A stretch of DNA of 64,000 bases from Pseudomonas sp. TH31 (GTDB lineage Bacteria; Pseudomonadota; Gammaproteobacteria; Pseudomonadales; Pseudomonadaceae). Location: positions 1-64,000 of the forward strand of contig NZ_JAEKEZ010000023.1 of assembly GCF_016650815.1 (NCBI RefSeq), in the 5' to 3' direction. Within the stretch, counting starts at the first letter, position 1. Each line of letters begins with the position of its first letter. The position numbers and the translations under genes are program-made. Of the stretch, positions 45,073 to 54,659 are shown in pieces. Below the pieces are notes generated by a model that was not told where the DNA came from, ran no database searches, and saw only the letters and a list, made by a program, of their open reading frames with translations.

Positions 45073-46686
45073 ATGGCTACTCCTTCCTTATCCGCTGGCC
45101 AGGCGCCCGCCCGCAGCGCCAGACCGCACTTCGATAAAAAACCCGGCCTGTTCACCTTCGTGATTTTCTTCGGAGTGCTGGCCAGCGGGTTGTTGTTCAC
45201 CGCCTACAGCCTGATGCACGACATGCACGAACTCGGCACGGTGGTGACCACCTGGACACCGTTTCTGCTGCTGGGCGTGGCGCTGCTGATCGCCCTCGGT
45301 TTTGAATTCGTCAACGGCTTCCACGACACCGCCAACGCGGTGGCCACGGTGATTTACACCAACTCGATGCCGCCGAACTTCGCGGTGGCCTGGTCCGGGT
45401 TCTTCAATTTCCTCGGGGTCTTGCTGTCGAGTGGCGCGGTGGCATTCGGCATCATCGCGTTGCTGCCGGTGGAACTGATTCTGCAAGTCGGTTCCTCCGC
45501 CGGGTTTGCGATGATCTTCGCCCTGTTGATCGCTGCGATCCTGTGGAACCTCGGCACCTGGTGGCTGGGCCTGCCGGCCTCCTCGTCGCACACCCTGATC
45601 GGCTCGATCATCGGCGTCGGTGTCGCCAATGCCTTGATGCACGGCCGCGATGGCACCAGCGGTGTGGATTGGGCGCAAGCCACCAAGATCGGTTATGCGC
45701 TGCTGCTTTCGCCATTGGTAGGCTTCGGCTTTGCCGCGCTGTTGCTGCTGGCCCTGCGGGCGTTCGTCAAGAATCGTTCGCTGTACAAGGCACCGCAAGG
45801 TGATGCGCCGCCACCTTGGTGGATTCGAGGTTTGTTGATTCTGACGTGCACCGGCGTGTCCTTCGCTCACGGCTCCAACGACGGCCAGAAAGGCATGGGC
45901 CTGATCATGTTGATTCTGGTGGGCACCCTGCCGATGGCGTATGCGCTGAACTGCACCATGCCGGCCGATCAGGCGTTGCAGTTCGCCGCCGTGGCCGAAG
46001 TCACCCAGCAAGCGCTGGTCAAAAGCGCACCGCTGCCGACACCCGCCGACCCGCGTGCGGTGCTGTCCGATTACGTGCGCAGCAAAGACGTCACGCCGCA
46101 ACTGGTGCCCGCCCTCGCCTCGCTGGCCGGCCACATCGGTAACGAAGTGAAAGGCTATGGCTCGCTGTCGAAAGTCCCGGCCGAGGCCATGGGCAACGTG
46201 CGTAACGACATGTACCTGACCAGCGAAACCATTCGCCTGATGGACAAGAACAAGGTCGGTAACTTCGACGCTGACACCACCGGCAAGCTGCAACTGTTCA
46301 AGCAACAGATCGACAACGCCACGCGCTTCATTCCGCTGTGGGTGAAGATCGCCGTGGCCATCGCGCTGGGGCTGGGCACCATGGTCGGCTGGAAGCGCAT
46401 CGTGGTGACGGTCGGTGAAAAAATCGGCAAGACCCACCTGACGTACGCCCAGGGCGCGTCGGCCGAAACCGTGGCCATGCTGACCATCGGCGCCGCTGAC
46501 ATGTTCGGCTTGCCGGTCTCCACCACCCACGTGTTGTCCTCGGGTGTGGCCGGGACCATGGTCGCCAATGGCGGCGGTTTGCAGATGAAGACCATCCGCA
46601 ACCTGCTGATGGCCTGGGTGCTGACCTTGCCGGCGGCGATCCTGTTGTCGGGAAGCTTGTACTGGTTGTTCACCAAATTGTTCTGA
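45073..46686 (+). CDS. pitA: low-affinity inorganic phosphate transporter (Pit)
   Basis: This 537-residue membrane protein of the PiT family has duplicated phosphate-transport signatures (FVNGFHDTANAVATVIYTNS near the start, GSNDGQKGMGLIMLILVGTL in the middle, and FGLPVSTTHVLSSGVAGTMV late), with many hydrophobic segments. It imports phosphate with metal ions or protons. The ATG at 45073 is more plausible than a TTG three codons upstream. It stands alone. Confidence 0.93.
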   Translation: MATPSLSAGQAPARSARPHFDKKPGLFTFVIFFGVLASGLLFTAYSLMHDMHELGTVVTTWTPFLLLGVALLIALGFEFVNGFHDTANAVATVIYTNSMPPNFAVAWSGFFNFLGVLLSSGAVAFGIIALLPVELILQVGSSAGFAMIFALLIAAILWNLGTWWLGLPASSSHTLIGSIIGVGVANALMHGRDGTSGVDWAQATKIGYALLLSPLVGFGFAALLLLALRAFVKNRSLYKAPQGDAPPPWWIRGLLILTCTGVSFAHGSNDGQKGMGLIMLILVGTLPMAYALNCTMPADQALQFAAVAEVTQQALVKSAPLPTPADPRAVLSDYVRSKDVTPQLVPALASLAGHIGNEVKGYGSLSKVPAEAMGNVRNDMYLTSETIRLMDKNKVGNFDADTTGKLQLFKQQIDNATRFIPLWVKIAVAIALGLGTMVGWKRIVVTVGEKIGKTHLTYAQGASAETVAMLTIGAADMFGLPVSTTHVLSSGVAGTMVANGGGLQMKTIRNLLMAWVLTLPAAILLSGSLYWLFTKLF

Positions 46687-46699
46687 CCCACCCCGGACT

Positions 46700-46768
46700 T
46701 GTAGGAGCAAGGCTTGCCCGCGATGGCGTTCTTGAGATCGCTATCGCGGGCAAGCCTCGCTCCTACAG
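46700..46768. repeat. inverted repeat, REP-like
   Basis: GTAGGAGCAAGGCTTGCCCG and its complement lie 3' of pitA and of the LysR remnant; probably both ends of their transcripts. Confidence 0.8.
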
Positions 46769-46769
46769 G

Positions 46770-47180
46770 TCATTGGGCTGTCTGGATGATCTGGGCCAAC
46801 CAATCCATGAACGCCCGTACCCGCAGCGGCAAATGCCGTTGCCGTGCATACAGCAGCGAGACTTCCATCGACGGCGCGTTGAGGTGCGGCAAGACCGCCA
46901 CCCGTTCTCCGCGCTGCAAATACGCTTGCATGCCCATCAGCAGCGCTTGAATCAGACCGAAGCCGCCCAGGCACGCCGACTCATAACCATCGGTGTTGTT
47001 CACCGTGATGCTGCCGGCCATCGGCACGCGATGCAGCTGCCCTCTTCCTCGTACAGAACCCCTTGCGAACGCGAACCCAGCCCCCCAACGTAATGCACCA
47101 GCCGATGCTGCATCAGGTCTTCAAGCCCCTGCGGCACGACATGGCGCTGCAAGTAAGCCGGGCTGGCGCAGTTGACCATG
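46770..47180 (-). pseudogene. C-terminal remnant of a LysR-type regulator
   Basis: Only the last 137 or so codons of an effector domain remain: VNCASPAYLQRHVVPQGLED, then (after a lost base near 47040-47042) RVPMAGSITVNNTDGYESAC and LRVRAFMDWLAQIIQ. No HTH precedes them; the sequence ends at an inverted repeat next to the NmrA-type gene. Confidence 0.75.
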
Positions 47181-47184
47181 GCAT

Positions 47185-47208
47185 GAGCGGGCTGACATCA
47201 GCCCGCTC
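47185..47208. repeat. perfect 11-bp inverted repeat
   Basis: GAGCGGGCTGA-CA-TCAGCCCGCTC lies between the LysR remnant and the NmrA-type gene. It lacks a T run. Confidence 0.6.
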
Positions 47209-47215
47209 AACGCGA

Positions 47216-48070
47216 TCAATGGCCCGACAACAGTTGCCCCAAGACCGTCAACAACTCGACCCGGCCCTTGCGCGGTTCGCCTTCAAACTCGATCCAGCCC
47301 TCGTTGAAGCCATCGATCATCTGCATCCGCGGCAGTGGATGGTTCATCCCCTGACGTTCAAACAGTCCCTGCCACGTCTCCCGAGGCACGCTTTGCATGC
47401 GCACCGGTTTGCCCAGCAGTTCGCTGAAACCAGCACCCAGTTGCAGCGGTGAAATCCGTCGCGGGCCTTCCAGTTCGACAACGCGCTGACCGGGCCAGGT
47501 TTCCAGCAGCAGTTGCGCCGCCACTCGGCCGACGTCAGCGGTGGCAATCATCGGCACGGGTTTATCCAGCGGTTGCAGAAAGCTTGGAATGACACCAGAA
47601 CCGACCGCGTGCTCGACATCCCACAAGGCGTTTTCGAGGAACCAGGCGGGCCGCAGGACGGTCACCGGCAGCGCCAGCGAACCCAATGCCAGCTCCAGCA
47701 ATCGCAATTGATTGAGCAGGTTTGGCTGGCGTGCCTGGGCGCCAATGGTCGACAGGCCCACCACTTTGCCGGGGTGTGCGACGTCCAGCGCCGAGCGAAT
47801 GTTTTCCACCACTTGCCGGGTTTCCGGGAAGCCTGGCGAGGGGTCGAAATTCGACGGCATCATCACGAACACCCCTTCTGCGCCGGCGAACGCTTCGATC
47901 ATGGCGTCTCGGTCATCGACATCGGCCACGGCCAATTCACACCCTTGCTGCGCCCACACTGCACCTTTATCGGCACTGCGCACCACTGCACGCACGGAGT
48001 GCCCGGCGGCCAGCAACGTCCGGGCGACCGCGCCGCCTACTTTCCCGGTAATGCCCATGACTGCGTACAT
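47216..48070 (-). CDS. NmrA/NAD(P)-binding Rossmann-fold protein
   Basis: This 284-residue protein has an N-terminal dinucleotide site GITGKVGGAVARTLLAAG and an NmrA-like body (AGAEGVFVMMPSNFDPSPGF, VVGLSTIGAQARQP). The active-site tyrosine of SDR enzymes is not evident, so it may sense NAD(P) rather than reduce a substrate; some relatives are quinone reductases. It is divergent from a LysR gene 113 bases away, its probable regulator. Confidence 0.85.
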   Translation of the reverse strand: MYAVMGITGKVGGAVARTLLAAGHSVRAVVRSADKGAVWAQQGCELAVADVDDRDAMIEAFAGAEGVFVMMPSNFDPSPGFPETRQVVENIRSALDVAHPGKVVGLSTIGAQARQPNLLNQLRLLELALGSLALPVTVLRPAWFLENALWDVEHAVGSGVIPSFLQPLDKPVPMIATADVGRVAAQLLLETWPGQRVVELEGPRRISPLQLGAGFSELLGKPVRMQSVPRETWQGLFERQGMNHPLPRMQMIDGFNEGWIEFEGEPRKGRVELLTVLGQLLSGH

Positions 48071-48183
48071 CAGCTGTTCTCCTGCAAGACGGCGACGGTT
48101 ATCGCGTTGGGCAGATTATCGAGCTCAAGGCAGACATTCTCCGATAGCATGAATGTCATTGAACAAATGATCGGGAGTCACCA

Positions 48184-49098
48184 ATGAGCTTTGACGCCAG
48201 TCTCGCCAACGGCATGGGTGTGTTCAGCGCTGTGGTCGATGGCGGCAGCTTCGTCCGCGCCGCCGAAGTGCTGGAGCTGACGCCCTCCGGGGTCAGCCGG
48301 GCCATCGCCCGATTGGAGAAACGCCTGGGTATCCGGCTGTTTGATCGCACCACCCGCACTGTCACCCTCACCGATGAAGGTCGGCGCTTCCATGGGGAAA
48401 TCGCGCCGCTGCTGGCCAGCCTGGAAGAAGCGGCCAACTCGGCCTCGACCAGCGCCACGCAGGTGCGCGGGCGACTGCGAGTCAACATGGACCCGTATTT
48501 TTCGCGGCTGATTCTAGGACCGCAGTTGGGCCAATTCATGGCGCGCTATCCCGAGCTGTACCTGGAACTGCAAACCCGCGATCAACTGGGCGATATGGTG
48601 GCGGACGGCTTTGATCTGGCGGTGCGTTTCGGCCATCCGCAGTCTTCGTCGCTGGTGGCGCGTCAGTTGTTGGATGTTCGAGTCCTGACGCTTGCTTCGC
48701 CGGCGTATCTGAAGCGTCACGGCCGACCGTTGGCGCCGCTGGACATGGAAGACGAGCGACACGTGTGCGTGCAATTCCGTGACCCGCAAACCGCTCGGCC
48801 ATTTGGCTGGGAGTTTCATCGTCCGGGGCGCGCGGTGCTGCATGTACAGCCGCACTGCCGGTTGCTGGTCAATGATGTCGGTACCTTGCACAGCATTTGC
48901 GAAAGCGGCCAGGCCATCGCCCAGGTGCTGGATTTGGGGATTGCTCCGGCATTGGCCGAAGGTCGGTTGGTGGAGTTGTTCCCGGATTGGCCGGATGAGC
49001 GCTTTCCGTTGTATGCGCTGTACCCGTCGCGGCATTTGCCGGCGGCGAAGGTACGGGCGTTTTTGGCGTTTGTGAGTGAGTTGTGTGAGCAGCGGTAG
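48184..49098 (+). CDS. LysR-type regulator
   Basis: This 304-residue LTTR has HTH SFVRAAEVLELTPSGVSRAI and an effector domain of the CrgA-like group (LELQTRDQLGDMVADGFDLA, VRFGHPQSSSLVARQL). It is divergent from the NmrA-type gene, its likely target. The ATG is preceded by CGGGAGTCACCA. Confidence 0.9.
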   Translation: MSFDASLANGMGVFSAVVDGGSFVRAAEVLELTPSGVSRAIARLEKRLGIRLFDRTTRTVTLTDEGRRFHGEIAPLLASLEEAANSASTSATQVRGRLRVNMDPYFSRLILGPQLGQFMARYPELYLELQTRDQLGDMVADGFDLAVRFGHPQSSSLVARQLLDVRVLTLASPAYLKRHGRPLAPLDMEDERHVCVQFRDPQTARPFGWEFHRPGRAVLHVQPHCRLLVNDVGTLHSICESGQAIAQVLDLGIAPALAEGRLVELFPDWPDERFPLYALYPSRHLPAAKVRAFLAFVSELCEQR

Positions 49099-49101
49099 AT
49101 C

Positions 49102-49190
49102 AAGATCAAAAGATCGCAGCCTTCGGCAGCTCCTACATTGACCGCGTGTAAACCCGATCCTGTAGGAGCTGCCGAAGGCTGCGATCTTTG
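49102..49190. repeat. REP palindrome pair, family A
   Basis: ATCAAAAGATCGCAGCCTTC faces GTAGGAGCTGCCGAAGGCTG at the convergent ends of the LysR and PACE genes. Confidence 0.88.
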
Positions 49191-49193
49191 CTT

Positions 49194-49631
49194 TTATCCT
49201 TGGCAAGATGAGCGCAAAACCATCCGCTCCCGAATCACGTCATAGCCCCAGTGGTAAACGTAGGTGTACGGCAGGAAGAACAGCAGCACGCCGATGTCCA
49301 GCAGGAACGCCTGCCACAGACTGACGCTGAGCCACCAGGCAATCAGCGGCACGCCCATCACGATCAGGCCGCCTTCAAACAACAGCGCATGCACCACCCG
49401 GACCCAGGCGTTGCGCACAACATCAAGGCGCTTGAGCAACCGGTCGAACAAGCCGTTGAAGATCACGTTCCAGATCAAGGCAAGCGCGGCGATGGCCATG
49501 GTGACGAGGCCCATTTCCACCATCGGTTTGTCCATGACCCAGGCCAGCAGCGGGGTGCAGATCATCACGGCGAGCGTTTCGAAACCGACGGCCTGGAAAA
49601 TACGTTCAGTAATGGATTTGTTGGCGTTCAT
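49194..49631 (-). CDS. PACE-family efflux transporter
   Basis: This 145-residue membrane protein has four hydrophobic segments and the PACE (AceI-like) signatures: WNVIFNGLFDRLLKR, RVVHALLFEGGLI and YTYVYHWGYDVIRER. The family exports chlorhexidine-like biocides, and some members short-chain diamines. It is divergent from a LysR gene (89-base gap), as in known PACE gene pairs. Confidence 0.9.
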   Translation of the reverse strand: MNANKSITERIFQAVGFETLAVMICTPLLAWVMDKPMVEMGLVTMAIAALALIWNVIFNGLFDRLLKRLDVVRNAWVRVVHALLFEGGLIVMGVPLIAWWLSVSLWQAFLLDIGVLLFFLPYTYVYHWGYDVIRERMVLRSSCQG

Positions 49632-49720
49632 GGCCAGACTCCCTGAGTGACTGTGGTTGCCATGATCTGTCAGCCAACCGATACTTCATAACCAATAACC
49701 ATCGACCAAGGCGATAGTTC

Positions 49721-50575
49721 ATGGCCTCCCACGAAGTATTGCTGGCATTTGTCCAGGCCGCGACCCAAGGCTCGTTTTCCGCGGCGGCACGCAAACTCGG
49801 GCGCAGTCAGTCGACCATCAGCGCCGCTGTGGCGAGCCTGGAAATCGACCTGAACCTGGTTCTGTTCGACCGCAGCAGCCGCAAGCCCAGCCTGACCCCG
49901 GCCGGGCACGTGATGTTGCAACGGGCCGAGGAAATCCTGGCGGCCACCAGTCGCCTGGAAATGACCGCCAGCCAATTATCCCAAGGGGTCGAGGCGAAGC
50001 TGACCGTGGCGATTTCCGACACTTATCAGTCCGACCGTTTCGAAGCGGCCCTGAGTGCGTTCGAACAGCGTTATCCGGACCTCGAGCTTGAATGCCTGAT
50101 CGCCGAATGCGACGACCTGGTGGCCTTGCTGCAACGGGGCCGGGCTCAAGTCGCCTTTGCCGAAATGCAGGACAGTTACCCGCCGGACCTGGTCAGTTCG
50201 ACTGTCGATGAACGCACGGAAATCGCGCTGTTCGTTGCTCAAAAGCACCCGTTGGCGACACTCGGCGGGATCGATCAAGACGTGTTGCGACAACACCGGG
50301 AGTTGCGTCTGGCGACCATCGTCAACCCATATGAAAGCCGGGCCAAGGGCCGGGTCTGGTCGGCGCCGAGTTACTTGATGCTGCTGGAAATGGCTCAGGG
50401 CGGATTCGGCTGGGCACCGCTACCACGTTGGCTGGTGGGGCGGTTTGGTGCGGGATCGCTGGTGGAACTGGAGGTGCGGGGCTGGCCGAAACCGGTGTAT
50501 GTCGATGCGCTGTGGTCGCGGCTGCATCCGCCGGGGCCGGCGGGGAGTTGGCTATTGAGCAAGATGTTGGAATGA
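49721..50575 (+). CDS. LysR-type regulator, probably of the PACE gene
   Basis: This 284-residue LTTR has HTH SFSAAARKLGRSQSTISAAV and an effector domain with SVARTV-like EFFECTOR contacts that cannot be named. Divergent placement with the PACE gene matches regulators such as AceR that activate the pump gene. The ATG is preceded by a weak ribosome site. Confidence 0.87.
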   Translation: MASHEVLLAFVQAATQGSFSAAARKLGRSQSTISAAVASLEIDLNLVLFDRSSRKPSLTPAGHVMLQRAEEILAATSRLEMTASQLSQGVEAKLTVAISDTYQSDRFEAALSAFEQRYPDLELECLIAECDDLVALLQRGRAQVAFAEMQDSYPPDLVSSTVDERTEIALFVAQKHPLATLGGIDQDVLRQHRELRLATIVNPYESRAKGRVWSAPSYLMLLEMAQGGFGWAPLPRWLVGRFGAGSLVELEVRGWPKPVYVDALWSRLHPPGPAGSWLLSKMLE

Positions 50576-50576
50576 A

Positions 50577-50660
50577 ATCAAAAGATCGCAGCCTTCGGTA
50601 GCTCCTACAGTTGAAACGCGATTGCGTGTAGGAGCTGCCGAAGGCTGCGATCTTTTGATT
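50577..50660. repeat. REP palindrome pair, family A
   Basis: ATCAAAAGATCGCAGCCTTC faces GTAGGAGCTGCCGAAGGCTG between convergent LysR genes. Confidence 0.88.
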
Positions 50661-50669
50661 TTGGTTGTG

Positions 50670-51512
50670 TTATGCCGCCACAACCTCTACCGGCCGATTC
50701 ACCTGAAAATACTCATGCAACCCGCGAAACGCTGGCAACTCCAGCGCCTGCGCCGCATAACACAACCCGACCCGACGCGTCGGTGCCGGCAGGTGCAGGG
50801 CGCGGGTCACGACCCGTGCGTGCCCACTGACCAACGACTGCGGCAACATCGCCACGCCGACCCCGGCGGCCACCATGTGCAGCGCCTGTGTCAATGACCC
50901 GGCATGCCCCGCCAGCGCTTCCGGCGAACGCCCGTACAACGCCATCAAGCGCTGATGGGACGGATGCTGCGGGCAGGTGATCCAGTCATCGATCGGCGCC
51001 CAGGCTTGCCCCGATTCCGCCGATGCCATCGGATGCCCGACCGGCAACGCCATCACATAGGACTCTTCCCATAACGGCAGGAACAGTTCGTCCTCGCAGC
51101 ACATCTCTTCCACCGCCAACCGACCGTCGCCGTGGCAGCCTTCTTCCAGCGTCAGCAGCAGGTTGGGCAGCGCCTGATGAGCCATGCGCACGAAGGCTTC
51201 GATCTGACGATCTGCGATATCGCCTTCAATGCCCAGGGTCAGCGGCGCACGGTTTTCCCGGCCCCGAAACAAACGGCTCAAGGCCTCGGCTTCGGCCACC
51301 ATCCGCCGCGCTTGCGGATACAGCACCCGCGCCTCGTCACTGACCTCGACACCTCGAGGCTGACGCACAAACAACGCGGCACCCATTTCTTCTTCGAGTT
51401 GCTTGATGGTCACGGACAACGTCGGCTGGCTGATGAACAACCGCTGGGCCGCGGCGGTGATATTGCGTTCCTCGAACACCGCGAGGAAAGCTTTGAGATG
51501 ACGGATATCCAT
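50670..51512 (-). CDS. LysR-type regulator divergent from the SDR gene
   Basis: This 280-residue LTTR has HTH NITAAAQRLFISQPTLSVTI and a shortened effector domain. It is divergent from a short-chain dehydrogenase gene (111-base gap) with a palindrome ATTCC-N13-GGAAT just before its start, so it probably controls that gene. Confidence 0.9.
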   Translation of the reverse strand: MDIRHLKAFLAVFEERNITAAAQRLFISQPTLSVTIKQLEEEMGAALFVRQPRGVEVSDEARVLYPQARRMVAEAEALSRLFRGRENRAPLTLGIEGDIADRQIEAFVRMAHQALPNLLLTLEEGCHGDGRLAVEEMCCEDELFLPLWEESYVMALPVGHPMASAESGQAWAPIDDWITCPQHPSHQRLMALYGRSPEALAGHAGSLTQALHMVAAGVGVAMLPQSLVSGHARVVTRALHLPAPTRRVGLCYAAQALELPAFRGLHEYFQVNRPVEVVAA

Positions 51513-51517
51513 AGGAA

Positions 51518-51540
51518 ATTCCGATAGCAGACAGAGGAAT
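51518..51540. promoter_or_regulatory. candidate LysR site ATTCC-N13-GGAAT
   Basis: A spaced palindrome (51518-51522 and 51536-51540) lies six bases upstream of the LysR start in the divergent gap. Confidence 0.45.
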
Positions 51541-51623
51541 AAGGCATTTTTCAGCCTGAATGGCGGTAAATATACTGCGCCCCACGTTCAGATATTTGTT
51601 TTTCTTATTTCAGGAGTCTAGCC

Positions 51624-52349
51624 ATGAGCAAGCCATTGATCATCATCACCGGGGCCAGTTCGGGCATTGGCGAAGCCGCTGCAAGGCTGTTGAGCGCTGC
51701 CGGCCATCCACTTCTGCTGCTGGCACGCCGCGTTGAACGCCTGGAGGCGCTGGAACTGCCGAACACCCTGAGCCGCCGCGTCGACATCACCGACCGCGCC
51801 GCGCTGCTCGCGGCGGTCGCCGAGGCTGAAGCGCAATTCGGTCCGGCGGATGCCTTGATCAACAACGCCGGGGTGATGCTGCTGGGTGAAATGACCCAGC
51901 AGGACCCGGCCCAGTGGGACCAGATGCTCGACGTCAATGTGAAGGGTTTGCTCAACGGCGTACATGCGGTGGTCGCGGGGATGGTCGAGCGCAAGCACGG
52001 CACGATCATCAACATCAGCTCGGTGGCCGGGCGCAAGACGTTCCCGAATCACGTGGCCTATGTCGGCACCAAATTCGCGGTGCATGGCCTGTCGGAAAAC
52101 CTGCGTGAAGAGCTGTCGCCGCACAATGTGCGGGTGATCACCATTGCACCGGGCGCGGTGGAAACCGAGCTGTTGAGCCACACCACCGATGAGGCGATCA
52201 AGACCGGTTACCAGGCCTGGAAACAGGACATGGGCGGTACGGTGTTGAGTGCCGGGGATGTGGCTTCGGCGATTGCTTATGCGTATCAGCAGCCGCAGAA
52301 CGTGTGTGTTCGCGAGATTGTGTTGACCGCTACCCGGCAGCAGGCCTGA
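51624..52349 (+). CDS. short-chain dehydrogenase/reductase
   Basis: This 241-residue classical SDR has the cofactor motif TGASSGIGEAAARLL, NNAGV, the catalytic serine in INISSVAG and YVGTKFAV for Tyr-x3-Lys. It oxidises or reduces an alcohol/carbonyl; the substrate is unknown. AGGAGTCTAGCC lies before the ATG. It is divergent from its likely LysR regulator. Confidence 0.92.
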   Translation: MSKPLIIITGASSGIGEAAARLLSAAGHPLLLLARRVERLEALELPNTLSRRVDITDRAALLAAVAEAEAQFGPADALINNAGVMLLGEMTQQDPAQWDQMLDVNVKGLLNGVHAVVAGMVERKHGTIINISSVAGRKTFPNHVAYVGTKFAVHGLSENLREELSPHNVRVITIAPGAVETELLSHTTDEAIKTGYQAWKQDMGGTVLSAGDVASAIAYAYQQPQNVCVREIVLTATRQQA

Positions 52350-52376
52350 TTAAAAGCTGAAGGTCCTGCGGACCTT

Positions 52377-52469
52377 ATCGCGAGCAAGCCTTGCTCCTAC
52401 AGTATAGAGTCGATCGCACTATTGTGATTGGACCTGATCCTGTAGGAGCAAGGCTCGCCCGCGATGGCG
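52377..52469. repeat. REP-like inverted repeat
   Basis: TCGCGAGCAAGCCTTGCTCC faces GTAGGAGCAAGGCTCGCCCG between the convergent SDR and sigma factor genes. Confidence 0.8.
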
Positions 52470-52494
52470 TCAGCCGCTGCGCCACTGAACCCGG

Positions 52495-53730
52495 TCATCC
52501 CAAGGCTCGCAATCGTCCCTCGATAAACCGCTGCTCCGGCTCCTGCTGCGTCAACTCCAGCGCCCGTTGATACGCCCCCCGTGCCTCTTCCACCCGCCCC
52601 AATTGCCGACAAAACTGCGCCCGCGCCGAATGCGCCAAGTGGTAATCCAGCAATTCCCCGCGCCCCAGAATCCCTTCCACCACCGTCAACCCTGCCAACG
52701 GCCCATCGCGCATGGCCAGCGCCACGGCGCGGTTCAATTCGATCACCGGTGACGGCACCGCCCGTAGTAACAAATCGTACAAGCCAACAATTTGCGGCCA
52801 ATCCGTCTCCCCCGCCGTCGGTGCTTCGGCATGCACCGCCGCAATGGCCGCTTGCAGGCAATACGGTCCGAAGCGCCGCAGGGTCAGCGCCCGCTCCACC
52901 AGTGCACAACCTTCGGCAATCATTGCTGCGTCCCACAGCGAACGATCCTGCTCATCGAGCAGGATCAGCTCGCCAGTGTCCGAGGTCCGGGCCGGGCGCC
53001 GCGACTCATGCAACAGCATCAGCGCCAGCAACCCCATCACCTCCCCCTCGGGCAACAATTCCATCAACAAGCGCCCGAGGCGAATCGCTTCGCGAGTCAG
53101 GTCTTCGCGGGTCAGTTCGGCACCGATGGACGCCGAGTAGCCTTCATTGAACACCAGGTAAATCACCCGTAATACGCTGTCGAGGCGTTCGGGCAACTCG
53201 GCCAGCGAAGGCACTTGATAGGGGATTTTCGCGTCACGAATTTTCGCTTTGGCCCGCACGATCCGCTGGGCAATGGTCGCCGGTGCCGAGAGGAAGGCCC
53301 GGGCGATTTCTTCCGTGGTCAGGTCGCAGACTTCGCGCAGGGTCAGCGGCACCTGCGCATCCGCCGCGAGTGCCGGGTGACAGCAAGTGAAGATCAGCCG
53401 CAGGCGATCGTCTTCGACGTCTTCGTCACTCCAGTCGGATTGCTCCAGCGCCGCCAACTGAGCCATCAACATCGGCCGCGATGCGTTGAAACGCGCGCGC
53501 CGACGCAACACGTCAATAGCTTTGAAGCGCCCGGTGGACACCAACCAAGTGCGCGGATTGTCCGGCACTCCGTCACGCTGCCAGCGCTCGACCGCGACGA
53601 AGAACGCCTCGTGCAAGGCCTCTTCGGCGAGGTCGAAATCGCCGAGCAAACGGATCAGCGTCGCAAGGATCCGCCGCGAGTCTTCGCGATAGACCTGCTC
53701 GACTCGAACCTTGACCGCCTCGGCCGACAT
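52495..53730 (-). CDS. ECF sigma factor with C-terminal extension (ECF42-like)
   Basis: This 411-residue sigma-70-like factor has region 2 (EEALHEAFFVAVERWQRDG, NPRTWLVSTGRFKAIDVLRR) and region 4 (LTLREVCDLTTEEIARAFLS, APATIAQRIVRAKAKIRD). A large helical, TPR-like C-terminal domain of about 200 residues follows. Such factors in group ECF42 have no classical anti-sigma and are linked to YciI (DGPF) proteins, as here. The ATG overlaps the stop of the SRPBCC gene (TGATG). Targets may include the operon itself. Confidence 0.88.
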   Translation of the reverse strand: MSAEAVKVRVEQVYREDSRRILATLIRLLGDFDLAEEALHEAFFVAVERWQRDGVPDNPRTWLVSTGRFKAIDVLRRRARFNASRPMLMAQLAALEQSDWSDEDVEDDRLRLIFTCCHPALAADAQVPLTLREVCDLTTEEIARAFLSAPATIAQRIVRAKAKIRDAKIPYQVPSLAELPERLDSVLRVIYLVFNEGYSASIGAELTREDLTREAIRLGRLLMELLPEGEVMGLLALMLLHESRRPARTSDTGELILLDEQDRSLWDAAMIAEGCALVERALTLRRFGPYCLQAAIAAVHAEAPTAGETDWPQIVGLYDLLLRAVPSPVIELNRAVALAMRDGPLAGLTVVEGILGRGELLDYHLAHSARAQFCRQLGRVEEARGAYQRALELTQQEPEQRFIEGRLRALG

Positions 53731-54221
53731 CAGTCTGGCATGCCTTCAGTCACCAGCGTCACCAACCGTTCGAGGCTCTGCCCCCAACCGTCGTGGAAGC
53801 CCATGGCCTCATGAGCCTGGCGATCGTCCTCACTCCAGTGCATGGCGCGGGCGGTGTAGAGGGTTTTTCCGCCCTGGTCTTCGAGGGTCACTTCGGCGCT
53901 CATGAACGGTTTGCCCGCCGGAATCCAGCCGGGGATAAACGCATCGGTGAACACCAGCCGCTCAGGCGCAACGATCTCCAGGAACACGCCCATCGTCGGG
54001 TACTCGTTGCCGTCGGGCGCGCGCATCAGGGTGCGAAACTGGCCGCCGACCCACAGGTCCATTTCGCACTCCGGCGTGGTCATGCCGTGCGGCCCCCACC
54101 ACTGGACGAGCAAGGCCGGCTCGGTCCAGGCGCGGAAGATTTTTTGGCGTGGCGCGTCGATCAGGCGGCTGATGGACAACTCGAATGGGGCAGGCTGTTT
54201 TTCAAGCGGTTGCGGGCTCAT
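53730..54221 (-). CDS. SRPBCC/AHSA1-family protein
   Basis: This 163-residue helix-grip protein of the AHSA1 group has FELSISRLIDAPRQKIFRAW, WWGPHGMTTPECEMDLWVGG and TEGMPD at the end. The family binds hydrophobic ligands, and its members in ECF operons have unknown ligands. It lies between the YciI and sigma genes in one operon. Confidence 0.9.
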   Translation of the reverse strand: MSPQPLEKQPAPFELSISRLIDAPRQKIFRAWTEPALLVQWWGPHGMTTPECEMDLWVGGQFRTLMRAPDGNEYPTMGVFLEIVAPERLVFTDAFIPGWIPAGKPFMSAEVTLEDQGGKTLYTARAMHWSEDDRQAHEAMGFHDGWGQSLERLVTLVTEGMPD

Positions 54222-54248
54222 GCAGATCTCCTGTTTATTTTTGATTGT

Positions 54249-54593
54249 TCAGGGATTCAACTGGCGAACGGGACGCACCTCGACGCAGCCGACCCGGGCC
54301 GCCGGGATGTTGCCGGCAACCTGGATGGCTTCGTTGAGGTCTTTGGCATCGATCAGGTAGAAGCCCGCCAACTGTTCCTTGGTTTCGGCGAACGGACCGT
54401 CGGTGATCGACATTTTTCCGTTGCGCATCCGCACCGTGGTGGCGGTCTGCACTGACTCCAGCGCCTCGGCGGCGACCATCCGGCCACTGCCCTGGATCGA
54501 CTCGGCGTAGGCCTTGCACTCGGCATCCTCGGGACTGTCGGGCAGCGAGTGCAACGCCTGTTCGTTGCTGTAAACCAGGCATAGGTATTTCAT
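54249..54593 (-). CDS. YciI-family (DGPF) protein
   Basis: This 114-residue protein starts MKYLCLVYSNEQALHSLPDS and has the DGPF signature in SITDGPFAETKEQLAGFYL, with LIDAKDLNEAIQVAGNIPAA. DGPF proteins are the typical partners of ECF42 sigma factors. A catalytic role has not been shown for most. Confidence 0.93.
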   Translation of the reverse strand: MKYLCLVYSNEQALHSLPDSPEDAECKAYAESIQGSGRMVAAEALESVQTATTVRMRNGKMSITDGPFAETKEQLAGFYLIDAKDLNEAIQVAGNIPAARVGCVEVRPVRQLNP

Positions 54594-54659
54594 GGGGCTC
54601 TCCGTGATCGGCTGATCAACTATGGCTGCTGATTAATGCTTTGGCGAAAAAACCGACGA